Assembly: GCF_009753715.1 (NCBI RefSeq)
Contig: NZ_WQMS01000009.1
Location: forward strand, 65,847-129,846
Direction: 5' to 3'
Length of the DNA: 64,000 nt
Source of the DNA: Sphingomonas horti
GTDB lineage: Bacteria; Pseudomonadota; Alphaproteobacteria; Sphingomonadales; Sphingomonadaceae
Each line of letters opens with the position of its first letter. Within the stretch, counting starts at the first letter, position 1. This document shows, one piece after another, positions 18,717 to 27,262 of this stretch. Below the pieces are notes generated by a model. That model was not told where the DNA came from, ran no database searches, and was given only the letters and a program-made list of their open reading frames with translations. A program made the translations under genes and the position numbers.

Positions 18717-20234
18717 TTATGAGACGACGCCCAGCCTTTGCCAGGCGGGTAGACGGTTTGCGATGACGTCGTCGACAAGCTCCGTCGCCAGCCGCTGAGC
18801 CTCGTCCCCCTCGACAGGCCTGCCGTCGCGCAGCAGCCGGCGTCCGAGCCGGTCGAGCGATTCGAGCAGACGCGGCACGAGCGCATCGCGCGCCACGCCC
18901 TCGTCGCGCAGGCCGATCAGCATCAGGTCCACGTCGCGCAGCGCGAGCGCCGAGCCGATCGCGGGCGCCGCGACATAGCTATAAGGCGCGCCGGTCAGAA
19001 CCGCGCCGGCGCAGGCCCGGTTGAAACGCTGCGCAGGCGCGAAATCACGGACGCCCTCCTTCAGGATCGCGACATGGCCGCCATGCGCAAGCAGGATGAG
19101 GCCCTGCAGCACGTTTGCGTGATCGTCGCGCGCAAGCAGCTCCGCAATCCGCCTTGGGCCATCTTGCAGCGCGTCGAAGACGGGCCCGTAAATCTGCTCC
19201 TTCAGCGTGAACTCGCCGAAGCTGGTCTTGATGGCGACGGTGTCGCCGGCAGGCCGGGCAAGCGCCTCAACAATCAGGTCCGCGGCACCGGGCGCCGCGG
19301 CGAACCGCCGCCGCCGCCCACGCGCGAGCAGGTCGCGGCGAAAACTCTGGTTGATCGCGCAGTCGATCACGTCCTGCTGGGCCATGGGATCGGCAATCTC
19401 GCCGACCGTCGTCCGCATCGGCTCCGCAAGCATCGCCGGCAGCAGATTTTCGGGCAGAGTGGCCGAGGCGACGAAATCCAGCTTCGCGCCGCGCATCTCT
19501 CCGGCCACTTCGCTGAACCAGAGCGGGTGCCAATTGTCGTGCAGATATTCCTGGACGAGATAGGCTGGGCTCAACTCCTGCAGCGCATCGATGCGGCTGC
19601 CGAGGCCGGGAAGCGCGTCGAACAAGGCAGCCTTGCCCGTCTTCAGCCGCTGGAACAGCGACACGGCCTGGTTCAGCACCTGAGCGCCGGGCAGCGCGGA
19701 CTTGGTCTGCAGCCGCGCGGCGATATGCTGGAACGGCTGCATCGCTGCCCAGCCGGGCATCGAATTGTAGGAAACATAGGCCAGGCCGCCGGAGACGAGC
19801 GCGTGGCCGAGACACCCGACGATCGCATGCCGCAGTTCGGGCGGGACCCAGCTGTAGATGCCGTGCAGCACTGCATAGTCGAACCGCCCAAGCTCAGGCG
19901 GCCAGTCGCGCGCGAGATCAAGGAAGTCGGCCTCCACGAAGCGCACATTGTCGAGCCCGGCCGCATGGGCGAGTCCGCGGGCATGGGCAATATGCTCCGG
20001 GCTGAAGTCGACGCCGACGAACTCGATCTGCGGATAGGCGGATGCGATGAGCGCCAGCCCGAATCCTTGGCCGCAGCCGAGTTCCAGATAGCGAAGCTGT
20101 CCCTGCGCGCCCTCCGACGGTACCGCGAAACCTGCCAGCATCGCGCACACGTCCATCCAATCGGGCGCCAGCTCGCGATAGACGCCGTAGGTATAGCCCT
20201 GCTCGATATTGTAGCCGTGCGTCCAGTCGGTCAT
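18717..20234 (-). CDS. SAM-dependent methyltransferase with regulatory domain (protein-lysine methyltransferase-like)
   Basis: The 505-residue product has an N-terminal class I methyltransferase fold with the SAM-binding motif YLELGCGQGFGLALIASAYP and the acidic VGVDFSPEHIAHA about 20 residues later. The central part matches the type in which the catalytic domain is followed by a methyltransferase regulatory domain, then a C-terminal winged-helix-like region. Rickettsial protein-lysine methyltransferases acting on outer membrane proteins have this build. The start at 20234 has GAGGGG upstream. It ends 41 bp before the TolC-like gene on the same strand, so methylation of the secreted substrate is a reasonable guess. 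Confidence 0.75.
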   Translation of the reverse strand: MTDWTHGYNIEQGYTYGVYRELAPDWMDVCAMLAGFAVPSEGAQGQLRYLELGCGQGFGLALIASAYPQIEFVGVDFSPEHIAHARGLAHAAGLDNVRFVEADFLDLARDWPPELGRFDYAVLHGIYSWVPPELRHAIVGCLGHALVSGGLAYVSYNSMPGWAAMQPFQHIAARLQTKSALPGAQVLNQAVSLFQRLKTGKAALFDALPGLGSRIDALQELSPAYLVQEYLHDNWHPLWFSEVAGEMRGAKLDFVASATLPENLLPAMLAEPMRTTVGEIADPMAQQDVIDCAINQSFRRDLLARGRRRRFAAAPGAADLIVEALARPAGDTVAIKTSFGEFTLKEQIYGPVFDALQDGPRRIAELLARDDHANVLQGLILLAHGGHVAILKEGVRDFAPAQRFNRACAGAVLTGAPYSYVAAPAIGSALALRDVDLMLIGLRDEGVARDALVPRLLESLDRLGRRLLRDGRPVEGDEAQRLATELVDDVIANRLPAWQRLGVVS

Positions 20235-20268
20235 GTGTGCCGCCCCCTCGTCGCCGCGCACTTCCTAA

Positions 20269-20343
20269 CCGTTCGCTTCGAGCGAAGTCGAGAAGCGGCT
20301 TGTCGATCCGGCTGCGTTTCCCGACTTCGCTCGAAACGAACGG
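20269..20343. repeat. Palindromic intergenic repeat, copy 1
   Basis: The arms at 20269-20292 and 20320-20343 are inverted copies of 24 bp with two mismatches, around a 27-nt loop. The core is GAGCGAAGTCGAG. The same family recurs at 22994-23067 and, as a variant, at 54601-54680. It lies between glcB and the methyltransferase gene on the minus strand and could act as a weak processing or termination hairpin. Confidence 0.8.
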
Positions 20344-20356
20344 GCCTAAGGTCGAT

Positions 20357-22450
20357 CTAGCTCCGCCGCTTCACTTCGGCGCGGAACCGATGCAGCAGCG
20401 GCTCGGTGTAGCCGTTGGGTTGGGTGACGCCTTCGAACACCAGCGCGCGGGCGGCCTGGAAGGCGATGCTGCCTTGTGGGTCGGACGCCATCGGCCGGTA
20501 GAGCGGATCGCCGGCGTTCTGCGCGTCGACCTTTGCCGCCATCCGAAGCAGCGCCGCATCCACCTGCTCGGCCGTGCAGACGCCGTGCAGCAACCAGTTC
20601 GCGATCGCTTGGCTGGAGATGCGGAGCGTCGCGCGGTCCTCCATCAGGCCGACATCGTTGATGTCAGGCACTTTCGAGCAGCCGACGCCCTGATCGATCC
20701 AACGCACGACATAGCCGAGGATGCCCTGAGCGTTGTTGTCGAGCTCGCGCCGGACCTCCTCTTCAGTCCAATTGCGGCCGAGCGCGAGCGGGATCGTCAG
20801 CAGCGCGTCGAGCGACGGCGGCGCCTCGCCCTTCAGCGCCTCCTGAACCGCGAACACATCGACCTGATGATAGTGCAGCGCGTGCAGCGTCGCCGCGGTC
20901 GGGCTCGGCACCCAGGCGGTGTTGGCGCCACTCTTGGGATGGCCGATCTTCTGCTGCAGCATGTCGGCCATCTTGTCGGGCGCGGCCCACATGCCCTTGC
21001 CGATCTGCGCCTTGCCGCTGAGTCCGCAGGCGAGGCCGATGCGGACGTTTCGGTCCTCATAAGCCTTGATCCAGGCGCTGGTCTTCATCTCGCCCTTCGG
21101 GATCATCGGGCCCGCCTGCATCGAGGTGTGGATCTCGTCGCCGGTCCGATCGAGGAAACCGGTGTTGATGAAGACGATGCGCTCCTTCACCGCATGGATG
21201 CAGGCGGCGAGATTGGCCGAGGTGCGCCGCTCTTCATCCATCACGCCGACCTTGATCGTGTGGCGCGCCAGGCCGAGCAGGTCCTCGACCGCGTCGAACA
21301 GGCGGTTGGTGAAGGCGGCTTCCTCGGGCCCGTGCATCTTGGGCTTGACGATGTAGATCGAGCCGGCGCGGCTGTTGCGAAAACGGCCCAGCCCTTTCAG
21401 GTCATGCAGCCCGCACAGGCTGGTGACGATCGCATCGAGAATGCCTTCCGGCGCTTCCGATCCGTCGGGCAGGATCACCGCCGGCGTGGTCATCAGGTGG
21501 CCGACATTGCGCACGAAGAGCAGGCTGCGGCCCGGCAGCGCGAAGCGGCTGCCGTCCGGCGCGGCGTAATCGCGGTCCGGGTTCAGGCGCCGCGTCATCA
21601 TGCGCCCGTTCTTCTCGAACATATCCTCAAGGTCGCCGCGCAGCACGCCGAGCCAGTTCGCATAGGCCGCGACCTTGTCGTCGGCATCGACCGCGGCGAT
21701 CGAATCTTCCAGATCGACGATGGTCGTCAACGCGGATTCCAGGATCACGTCGGCAAGACCCTGCGGATCGTCGCTGCCGATCGGGTGATCGCGGTCGACC
21801 AGCAGCTCGACGTGCAGGCCATTGTGGCGGAACAGCAGCGAGTCCCCGCGCCGGCCGACCAGCAGCGGATGCGAGCCGCCGTCCAGCGCCGCCTCCCAGC
21901 CGGGCAGGCTTTGATCAAGAAAGGCCCGCGCCTGCGCGATCACCTGCGCGCCGCGCTCCGGATCGTAGCCGCCCGGCTTCGCGTTTCCCGGCAACGCATC
22001 GGTGCCGTAGAGCGCATCGTACAGGCTGCCCCAGCGCGCGTTCGCCGCGTTCAGCAGGAAACGGGCGTTGAGGGAGGGCACGACCAGCTGCGGGCCCGCC
22101 GTGCGAGCGATCTCGTCATCGACAGCGTCGGTGCCGATCGTGAACGGCGCCGGCTCGCCTGCCAGATAGCCGATCTCGCGCAGGAACGCCTGATATTCGG
22201 TTTGATCGATCGGCTGACCGCGCCGTGCCTCATGCCAATCGTCCAGCTGCGCCTGGATGGCATCCCGCGTCGCCAGCAGCATTACGTTTTCGGGGACGTA
22301 GCGCGCGAAAATCTCGGCGACGCCGGCCCAGAAGGTCTCGGCCTCATGGCCGGTGCCGGGCAGCGCCTGTTGCTCGATGAACTCGGCCAGCACGCGCGCG
22401 ACCTGCAGCCCGGAACGCTCGACCCGATCGACCACGCGCATCTCCCTCAT
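20357..22450 (-). CDS. glcB: Malate synthase G
   Basis: Malate synthase G condenses glyoxylate and acetyl-CoA to malate in the glyoxylate shunt. The product is 697 residues, close to the roughly 720 of the single-chain G isoform. Visible hallmarks are [18 protein letters not shown], the [11 protein letters not shown] region, [39 protein letters not shown] and [17 protein letters not shown]. The ATG at 22450 is preferred over a TTG at 22462; an ATG at 22441 is also possible. TTGACA on the minus strand (22487-22492) could be its -35 element. It sits right after rimM, where trmD is usual in many bacteria. Confidence 0.95.
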   Translation of the reverse strand: MREMRVVDRVERSGLQVARVLAEFIEQQALPGTGHEAETFWAGVAEIFARYVPENVMLLATRDAIQAQLDDWHEARRGQPIDQTEYQAFLREIGYLAGEPAPFTIGTDAVDDEIARTAGPQLVVPSLNARFLLNAANARWGSLYDALYGTDALPGNAKPGGYDPERGAQVIAQARAFLDQSLPGWEAALDGGSHPLLVGRRGDSLLFRHNGLHVELLVDRDHPIGSDDPQGLADVILESALTTIVDLEDSIAAVDADDKVAAYANWLGVLRGDLEDMFEKNGRMMTRRLNPDRDYAAPDGSRFALPGRSLLFVRNVGHLMTTPAVILPDGSEAPEGILDAIVTSLCGLHDLKGLGRFRNSRAGSIYIVKPKMHGPEEAAFTNRLFDAVEDLLGLARHTIKVGVMDEERRTSANLAACIHAVKERIVFINTGFLDRTGDEIHTSMQAGPMIPKGEMKTSAWIKAYEDRNVRIGLACGLSGKAQIGKGMWAAPDKMADMLQQKIGHPKSGANTAWVPSPTAATLHALHYHQVDVFAVQEALKGEAPPSLDALLTIPLALGRNWTEEEVRRELDNNAQGILGYVVRWIDQGVGCSKVPDINDVGLMEDRATLRISSQAIANWLLHGVCTAEQVDAALLRMAAKVDAQNAGDPLYRPMASDPQGSIAFQAARALVFEGVTQPNGYTEPLLHRFRAEVKRRS

Positions 22451-22497
22451 TGTGCACTGCAACAGTGCGGGGCCGCGGCGCGGATTGTCAACTTGGC

Positions 22498-22971
22498 TCA
22501 GGTGATGAAAAGCGGGTCGATCACCAGCCGGTCGGGCTCGACCGCTACGGCATGCATGGGTGCCATGAAGCTCTTGCCGCCCGGCTTTTCGATGTCGAGC
22601 ACGTCGCCCGCGCCGAAATTCTCGACCGCCGCGACCGTGCCGACCGAATCACCGCCCGGCGTGACGACCGGCAGGCCGATCAGGTCCGCGTGATAATATT
22701 CGCCCTCTTCGAGCGGCGGCAGCGCCTCCCGCGGGACGGTGAGGGCCTTGCCGCGAAGGGCCTCGGCGGCCGTGCGATCGGCGACTTCCTTAAAGCGCGC
22801 GATCGCCCCTGCCCCGACTTGCCGGATCGCCGCGAGCGTCAGCGCCCGCCCCTCCGCGTCGAAGCTGGCGTAATGCTTCAGGCTCTCGGCGCTGTCGGTG
22901 AAAAGCTTGAGGCGCACGTCGCCCTTCAGGCCGTGCGCGCCGGTGACGGCGGCGAGCGTGACGCGATTCAT
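22498..22971 (-). CDS. rimM: Ribosome maturation factor RimM
   Basis: RimM helps process the 3' domain of 16S rRNA during 30S assembly. The 157-residue product opens with the family motif [19 protein letters not shown] and has the C-terminal PRC-barrel half ([37 protein letters not shown]). It follows rpsP after about 120 bp that contain a palindromic repeat. It is the last gene of the ffh-rpsP-rimM block here, since trmD and rplS do not follow. Confidence 0.94.
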   Translation of the reverse strand: MNRVTLAAVTGAHGLKGDVRLKLFTDSAESLKHYASFDAEGRALTLAAIRQVGAGAIARFKEVADRTAAEALRGKALTVPREALPPLEEGEYYHADLIGLPVVTPGGDSVGTVAAVENFGAGDVLDIEKPGGKSFMAPMHAVAVEPDRLVIDPLFIT

Positions 22972-22993
22972 TGGAAAGACGGATTAACAAACT

Positions 22994-23067
22994 CCGTTCG
23001 CTTCGAGCGCAGTCGAGGAGCAGCCGCGCCGGAGCACGCGTTTCTCGACTTCGCTCGAAACGAACGG
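22994..23067. repeat. Palindromic intergenic repeat, copy 2
   Basis: The arms at 22994-23017 and 23044-23067 are inverted 24-bp copies with two mismatches and the core GAGCGCAGTCGAG. It lies between rpsP and rimM on the minus strand, so it would form a hairpin in their shared transcript. It belongs to the same family as the repeat at 20269-20343. Confidence 0.8.
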
Positions 23068-23089
23068 GTCATGTTATATCCCGGAACGA

Positions 23090-23590
23090 TCAGCCCTCCG
23101 CCGGCTCGTCGGTCGACTGGGGCTCGTCCGCGCCGGCCGGCGCTTCTGCATTGCCCTCGGCCGGCTGCTCGCTCGACACGCCCTCGTTGGTCGCATCGGC
23201 CGTCGCTTCCTCGGCAGGCGCGGCGCTGGCCGCAGCGGCCGCCTCGGCCGCCTCGGCAGCCTTCGTCGCACGCTCCTCGGCGCGCTCCTTCGCCTTCTCG
23301 CCGGGCTCGCCCTTCTTCGGATTGCTGCGCGCCGGACGCTCCTTGACGCCGGCGGCATCGAGGAAGCGGAGCACGCGGTCAGTCGGCTGCGCGCCGACGC
23401 TCAGCCAATGCTTGGCGCGATCGGCGTCGAGCTTCACGCGCTCCGGCGAATCCTTCGCCAGCAGCGGGTTGTAGGTGCCGATCTTCTCGATGAAGCGGCC
23501 GTCGCGCGGCGAGCGCGCGTCCGCCACGACGATGCGGTAATAGGGCCGCTTCTTGGAGCCGCCACGCGACAGCCGGAGGGAAAGTGCCAT
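23090..23590 (-). CDS. rpsP: 30S ribosomal protein S16 with long C-terminal extension
   Basis: The first 80 or so residues are a canonical S16 ([33 protein letters not shown]). The protein continues to 166 residues, about twice the length of E. coli S16. The tail is an Ala/Glu/Pro-rich, probably disordered or helical extension ([19 protein letters not shown]). Extended S16 tails are common in alphaproteobacteria. It is encoded 23 bp downstream of ffh on the same strand. Confidence 0.95.
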   Translation of the reverse strand: MALSLRLSRGGSKKRPYYRIVVADARSPRDGRFIEKIGTYNPLLAKDSPERVKLDADRAKHWLSVGAQPTDRVLRFLDAAGVKERPARSNPKKGEPGEKAKERAEERATKAAEAAEAAAAASAAPAEEATADATNEGVSSEQPAEGNAEAPAGADEPQSTDEPAEG

Positions 23591-23613
23591 AGTCTTCAGT
23601 CCTTTCGTCTAGA

Positions 23614-25095
23614 TTACTTTTTCTTCAGGAAATTCTCGAAACCGGGCGGCAGGTTGCCGGGAATGGGCGGCATTGCTCCACCCAAACCGGGGAGACCGCC
23701 CGCCGGCCCCTTGAGCACATCGCCCATGCCCCCGGGCAGGCCGGCCGCGCCGGCCCCGCCCTTGCCGAACATCGCGGCCAGGCCCTTCAGCCCGCCCATT
23801 TTCTTGATCTTCTTCATGGCGTTCGCCATTTCCTGATGCATTTTCAGCAGCTTGTTGACTTCCTGCACGGTGGTGCCGGAGCCGTTGGCGACGCGAATCT
23901 TGCGCTTCGCGTTGATCAACTCGGGCTTGGCGCGCTCCTTCGGCGTCATCGAGCCGATCATCGCGTCCATCCGCACCAGGATCTTCTCGTCCACCGCGCC
24001 GGAGGCCATCGCCTGCTTGGCCGCTTTCATGCCCGGAATCATGCCGGCGAGCGCGCCAAGCCCGCCCATGCGCCGCATCTGGGCGAGCTGGGCGCGCAGG
24101 TCGTTCATGTCGAACTGACCTTTGGCCATCTTCGCGGCCATGCGCTCCGCATCCTCGACCTGGATGCTCTCGGCGGCCTTCTCGACCAGGCTGACCACGT
24201 CGCCCATGCCGAGGATGCGGCCGGCGACCCGCTGCGGGTGGAAGGCCTCAAGCCCGTCCATCTTCTCGCCGGTGCCGGCGAACTTGATCGGCTTCTGCGT
24301 GACGGCTCGCATCGACAGCGCCGCGCCGCCGCGCGCATCGCCATCCATCCGGGTCAGGATCACGCCGGTCAGCGGCACCTGCGCCGAAAAGCTCTGCGCG
24401 ACGTTGACGGCGTCCTGGCCGGTCAGGCTGTCGACCACCAGCAGGATCTCCTGCGGCTTCGCGACGTCCGCGACGGCCTTCATCTCGTCCATCAACGCCT
24501 GGTCGACGTGCAGCCGGCCGGCGGTGTCGAGCATCAGCACGTCGAAACCCTGCAGCTTCGCGGCATTGAGCGCGCGCCGGGCGATCTCGACCGGCGGCTG
24601 GCCCTGCACGATCGGCAAGGTCGCGACCTTCACCTGCTCGCCCAAAGTTGCGAGCTGCTGCTGCGCCGCTGGACGGTTCACGTCCAGCGAAGCCATCAGT
24701 ACTTTCTTGCGGTCGCGCTCGCTGAGGCGCTTGGCCAGCTTGGCGGTCGTCGTGGTCTTGCCCGAGCCTTGAAGACCGACGAGCATCATGATCGCGGGTG
24801 GCGTCACGTCCAGGGCGAGCTCGCTCGCTTCCGCGCCGAGCATCTCGACCAGCGCGTCGTGGACGATCTTGACCACCTGCTGGCCCGGCGTGACCGAACG
24901 CAGCACCTGCGCCCCCACGGCCTGCTCGGTGACCTTGTCCACGAAATCGCGGACGACCGGCAGCGCCACGTCCGCCTCGAGCAAGGCGATGCGGACCTCA
25001 CGCATCGCCGCGCGCACGTCGCTCTCGCTCAGCGCGCCGCGGCCGCGAAGGCGGTCGAAAACGCCGCCCAGCCTGTCGCTCAGGGTCTCGAACAT
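23614..25095 (-). CDS. ffh: Signal recognition particle protein Ffh
   Basis: Ffh binds the SRP RNA and signal sequences of nascent membrane proteins and delivers ribosomes to FtsY. The 493-residue product has the N domain, the GTPase domain with GLQGSGKTTTTAKLA, DTAGR and TRMDGDARGGAALS, and the methionine-rich M domain. It ends in a Gly/Pro-rich tail (GGMGDVLKGPAGGLPGLGG). TRMD replaces the more usual TKLD. The start has GGAG nearby. The leader upstream holds a strong terminator-like hairpin (25130-25166), so expression may be controlled by premature termination. Confidence 0.96.
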   Translation of the reverse strand: MFETLSDRLGGVFDRLRGRGALSESDVRAAMREVRIALLEADVALPVVRDFVDKVTEQAVGAQVLRSVTPGQQVVKIVHDALVEMLGAEASELALDVTPPAIMMLVGLQGSGKTTTTAKLAKRLSERDRKKVLMASLDVNRPAAQQQLATLGEQVKVATLPIVQGQPPVEIARRALNAAKLQGFDVLMLDTAGRLHVDQALMDEMKAVADVAKPQEILLVVDSLTGQDAVNVAQSFSAQVPLTGVILTRMDGDARGGAALSMRAVTQKPIKFAGTGEKMDGLEAFHPQRVAGRILGMGDVVSLVEKAAESIQVEDAERMAAKMAKGQFDMNDLRAQLAQMRRMGGLGALAGMIPGMKAAKQAMASGAVDEKILVRMDAMIGSMTPKERAKPELINAKRKIRVANGSGTTVQEVNKLLKMHQEMANAMKKIKKMGGLKGLAAMFGKGGAGAAGLPGGMGDVLKGPAGGLPGLGGAMPPIPGNLPPGFENFLKKK

Positions 25096-25129
25096 TCGCT
25101 CACTCCAACACCGTGGGCCCGGAAACGCG

Positions 25130-25166
25130 AAAAACGCCGGCGGACGAAACCTCGTCGGCCAGCGTT
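25130..25166 (-). terminator. Intrinsic terminator or attenuator in the ffh leader
   Basis: On the minus strand two 15-nt arms (plus-strand 25152-25166 and 25133-25147) pair at 14 of 15 positions, counting one G-U, around a GGTT loop. A run of five T follows (25130-25134). It lies 35 bp upstream of the ffh start and is oriented towards ffh. A second hairpin, GGCGCTC-N5-GAGCGCC, is just upstream (25167-25185). It may end a small RNA or attenuate ffh. Confidence 0.7.
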
Positions 25167-25276
25167 GGCGCTCATAGGGAGCGCCGTTGCGGTATCCGTG
25201 CTACGGAATGCGGCGCGCATTTAGGACGCCACGGCCCAAAAGGCAAGCTCAAGCCTGTCCATTCGCTGCGTTCGGC

Positions 25277-25349
25277 CTGAGCCTGTCGAAGGCCTCCCTT
25301 CTTCTTTGCGGGCTTGAAGAAAGGGAAAGGAGGGCTTCGACAGGCTCAG
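25277..25349. repeat. Palindromic repeat of a second family
   Basis: Perfect 15-bp arms (CTGAGCCTGTCGAAG at 25277-25291 and its inverse at 25335-25349) enclose an imperfectly paired centre (CCTCCCTTCTTC against GAAGAAAGGG). The arm sequence differs from that of the GAGCGNAGTCGAG family. Confidence 0.8.
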
Positions 25350-25386
25350 CCCGAGCTTAGCGTGGGACGTGCGCCCCGCTGTCAAA

Positions 25387-25422
25387 CGAAAAGCGCCGCC
25401 GAGCCAGGGCCCGGCGGCGCTT
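25387..25422 (-). terminator. Intrinsic terminator after the SWIB gene
   Basis: Perfect 10-bp arms AAGCGCCGCC and GGCGGCGCTT (25391-25400 and 25413-25422) surround a 12-nt loop. On the minus strand the stem is followed by TTTT. It starts 22 bp beyond the SWIB stop codon. Confidence 0.75.
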
Positions 25423-25444
25423 ACGAAGGAAAATCCCGAAGAGC

Positions 25445-25726
25445 TTACTTCAGGTGGTTCGACAGGTGCTTGTTCATTTCGAACATCGACACCTTGTCCT
25501 TGCCGCCGAACACCTTCTTCAGCTTGTCGTCCGCCAGGATCTCGCGCTTGTTCGCGGGATTCTGGAGATTGTTCTTCTTGATGTGTTCCCACACCTTCGA
25601 AACGACGGCGCTGCGCGCGATCGGGTTCGATCCGACGATGGCGGCGAGATCGGCCGACGGCTGAACGGGCTTGCTGAGCGCGTTGTTGGCGCGCGGCGCT
25701 TTCTTCTTCTTGTCGGGTTCCAGCAT
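25445..25726 (-). CDS. SWIB/MDM2-domain protein
   Basis: The 93-residue product is a single SWIB domain after a Lys-rich N-terminus (MLEPDKKKKAPR). Visible domain features are SKVWEHIKKNNLQNPANKREILADD and KLKKVFGGKDKVSMFEMNKHLSNHL. SWIB domains are best known from eukaryotic chromatin remodellers. In bacteria they occur as small basic proteins or at the ends of topoisomerases, and their role is not settled. The ATG at 25726 is chosen because GGGAGGG lies upstream. It has its own terminator and a palindrome-bearing upstream region, so it is probably a monocistronic unit. Confidence 0.88.
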   Translation of the reverse strand: MLEPDKKKKAPRANNALSKPVQPSADLAAIVGSNPIARSAVVSKVWEHIKKNNLQNPANKREILADDKLKKVFGGKDKVSMFEMNKHLSNHLK

Positions 25727-25844
25727 TGATTCCCTCCCTTGGAGACCCCCTGATTGGGTCAAGCGGACGCAAAAGAAAACAGCTTTCCTCTCGTAAATGG
25801 ACGCTTATCCACAGAGAAGCGCGTCACTGTGACGCGAAAGCCAC
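25727..25844. promoter_or_regulatory. Upstream region of the SWIB gene with a 17-bp palindrome and a DnaA-box-like site
   Basis: A perfect palindrome with 8-bp arms, CGCGTCAC-T-GTGACGCG, lies at 25820-25836. A consensus DnaA box TTATCCACA lies 6 bp away at 25805-25813. The region separates the rmuC stop from the SWIB start, so it must contain the SWIB promoter unless rmuC reads through. Confidence 0.45.
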
Positions 25845-27185
25845 TTATGCCGCCTCCCCAGAGGCGGTCGAGACCAATTTTGTCAACGGCCGGGGCGACG
25901 ATTCGATCACGGGCAGCGCCTCAACCTCCTTGGCGCCGGAGACCTCCAGCGCCTCGAAGCGCTTGGCCTGGCTCATCACCTGGCTCTCCAGGCTGCCGAC
26001 GAAGCTGTTGTACGCGCCGTTCGCCAGCTCAAGATTGCGCCCCAGCCGGGCGACATGGCTGCCCATCGTCGCCAGCCGCGAGTGCAGCTCCTTGCCGAGC
26101 GCGGCGATCTCCGCCGCCTGTTCGGCCAATTTCTCCTGCCGCCAGACCGAGGCGACGGTGCGCGCGATCGCGACGAGATTGGTGGGCGTCGCCAGCAGCA
26201 CCTTGCCTTCGAACGCGCGCTCCCACAGCTTGTCGTCCTGCTCCAGTGCAGCAGTCAGGAAGTGCTCGCCCGGAATGTACATCACGACATAGTCGGCGGC
26301 GTCGCCGAACTGCGCCCAATAAGCCTTGGAGCCGAGTTGCTGGGCATGGGTGCGGATCGAGGCGGCATGCGCCTTCAGGTGCGACTTGCGCGCCTCGTCG
26401 TCGACCTGCTCGCTGGCGTCGAGATAGGCGTTCAGCGAACATTTCGCGTCGATGATCAGCTTGCGGCCGCCGGGCAGGTTGACGATCACGTCGGGCCGTA
26501 GCCGGCCCTCGTCGGTATCGACCGAGACTTCCATCTCGAAATCGATGCCCTCGGCCAGCCCCGCCTGCAGCAGCACGTTCTTGAGGCTCTGCTCCCCCCA
26601 GCGCCCGCGCGCCTTGGGGCTGGAGCGCAGTGCATTGACCAGCCGCGCCGTCTCTTCCTTCACCTGGGTGTGGCCGGCATGGAGCAGCTCGACGGCCTTT
26701 TGCAGCGCGGAGTAGCTCCCCACCCGCTCCTTCTCGACCAGGCTCAGATTGTCCTCGTAGCGCTTCAGCGTCGCCTCGACCGGTTGCAGCAGCGCCTTCA
26801 GCTTCGCTTCGTTGTTCTCGCCAGCCTGGGCGAAGCGGGCGTCGGCGCGTTCGAGGAATTGCCGCTGCGCTTCGCCGAGCAGCTTCGCGCCGGTCTCATG
26901 AAATTGCGCGGTCAGGGTTTCCTTGGCGGCGAGCAGCTCCTGCATCCGCGCGTCGAAGTTGCGGGCGTCGGCCTGAAGTTCCACCACCTTGCGCAGCGCC
27001 TCGTCGCGCTCGGTCGTGACTTCAGCTAGCGTCATGCGCAACAGCTCGGCATGCTTCGCCTGCTCCTCGGCCGCAGCGCAGCGCGTCTCTGCCGCGCGCA
27101 GCTGCCCGGTCAGGCGAATGGCATAAAGCAGCGCAGCGCCCGCGACGACAATCGCCAGCACAGCAACGAGAAGCAGCGGGTCCAC
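25845..27185 (-). CDS. rmuC: DNA recombination protein RmuC
   Basis: The 446-residue product has an N-terminal membrane span (LLLVAVLAIVVAGAALLYAI), a coiled coil of about 150 residues, and the RmuC nuclease-like domain. That domain is visible as KARGRWGEQSLKNVLLQAGL, RPDVIVNLPGGRKLIIDAKCSLNAYLDA and VVMYIPGEHFLTAALEQD. RmuC limits inversions at short repeats in E. coli; its biochemistry is still unclear. It starts at GTG 27185 with GGGAGGGG in good spacing. Confidence 0.93.
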   Translation of the reverse strand: MDPLLLVAVLAIVVAGAALLYAIRLTGQLRAAETRCAAAEEQAKHAELLRMTLAEVTTERDEALRKVVELQADARNFDARMQELLAAKETLTAQFHETGAKLLGEAQRQFLERADARFAQAGENNEAKLKALLQPVEATLKRYEDNLSLVEKERVGSYSALQKAVELLHAGHTQVKEETARLVNALRSSPKARGRWGEQSLKNVLLQAGLAEGIDFEMEVSVDTDEGRLRPDVIVNLPGGRKLIIDAKCSLNAYLDASEQVDDEARKSHLKAHAASIRTHAQQLGSKAYWAQFGDAADYVVMYIPGEHFLTAALEQDDKLWERAFEGKVLLATPTNLVAIARTVASVWRQEKLAEQAAEIAALGKELHSRLATMGSHVARLGRNLELANGAYNSFVGSLESQVMSQAKRFEALEVSGAKEVEALPVIESSPRPLTKLVSTASGEAA

Positions 27186-27262
27186 GTCATTCCCCTCCCG
27201 GAACAGAGAGGGAACCTAGCGAGATGATCGCTGCTCGACAACCGTCATTGCGATCTGCGGAG

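Larger units (their letters stand above)
25096..25444. promoter_or_regulatory. Intergenic region between ffh and the SWIB gene: leader, hairpins and a repeat
   Basis: This 349-bp stretch holds no convincing protein gene. From ffh outward it contains the terminator-like hairpin, a 7-bp-stem hairpin (25167-25185), a possible minus-strand promoter (TTGCCT, 16-17 bp, CTAAAT or TAAATG, about 25219-25246), a palindromic repeat (25277-25349) and the SWIB terminator (25387-25422). The promoter guess is weak. Confidence 0.45.

Noticed and set aside
23836-25224. Long plus-strand open frame opposite ffh
   Set aside because: It lies entirely antisense to a clear ffh gene, has a His/Arg-rich composition and no family features.
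25096-25260. SRP (4.5S-type) RNA gene next to ffh
   Set aside because: The conserved GGAAGGAAGCA-like loop of SRP RNA is not present on either strand.
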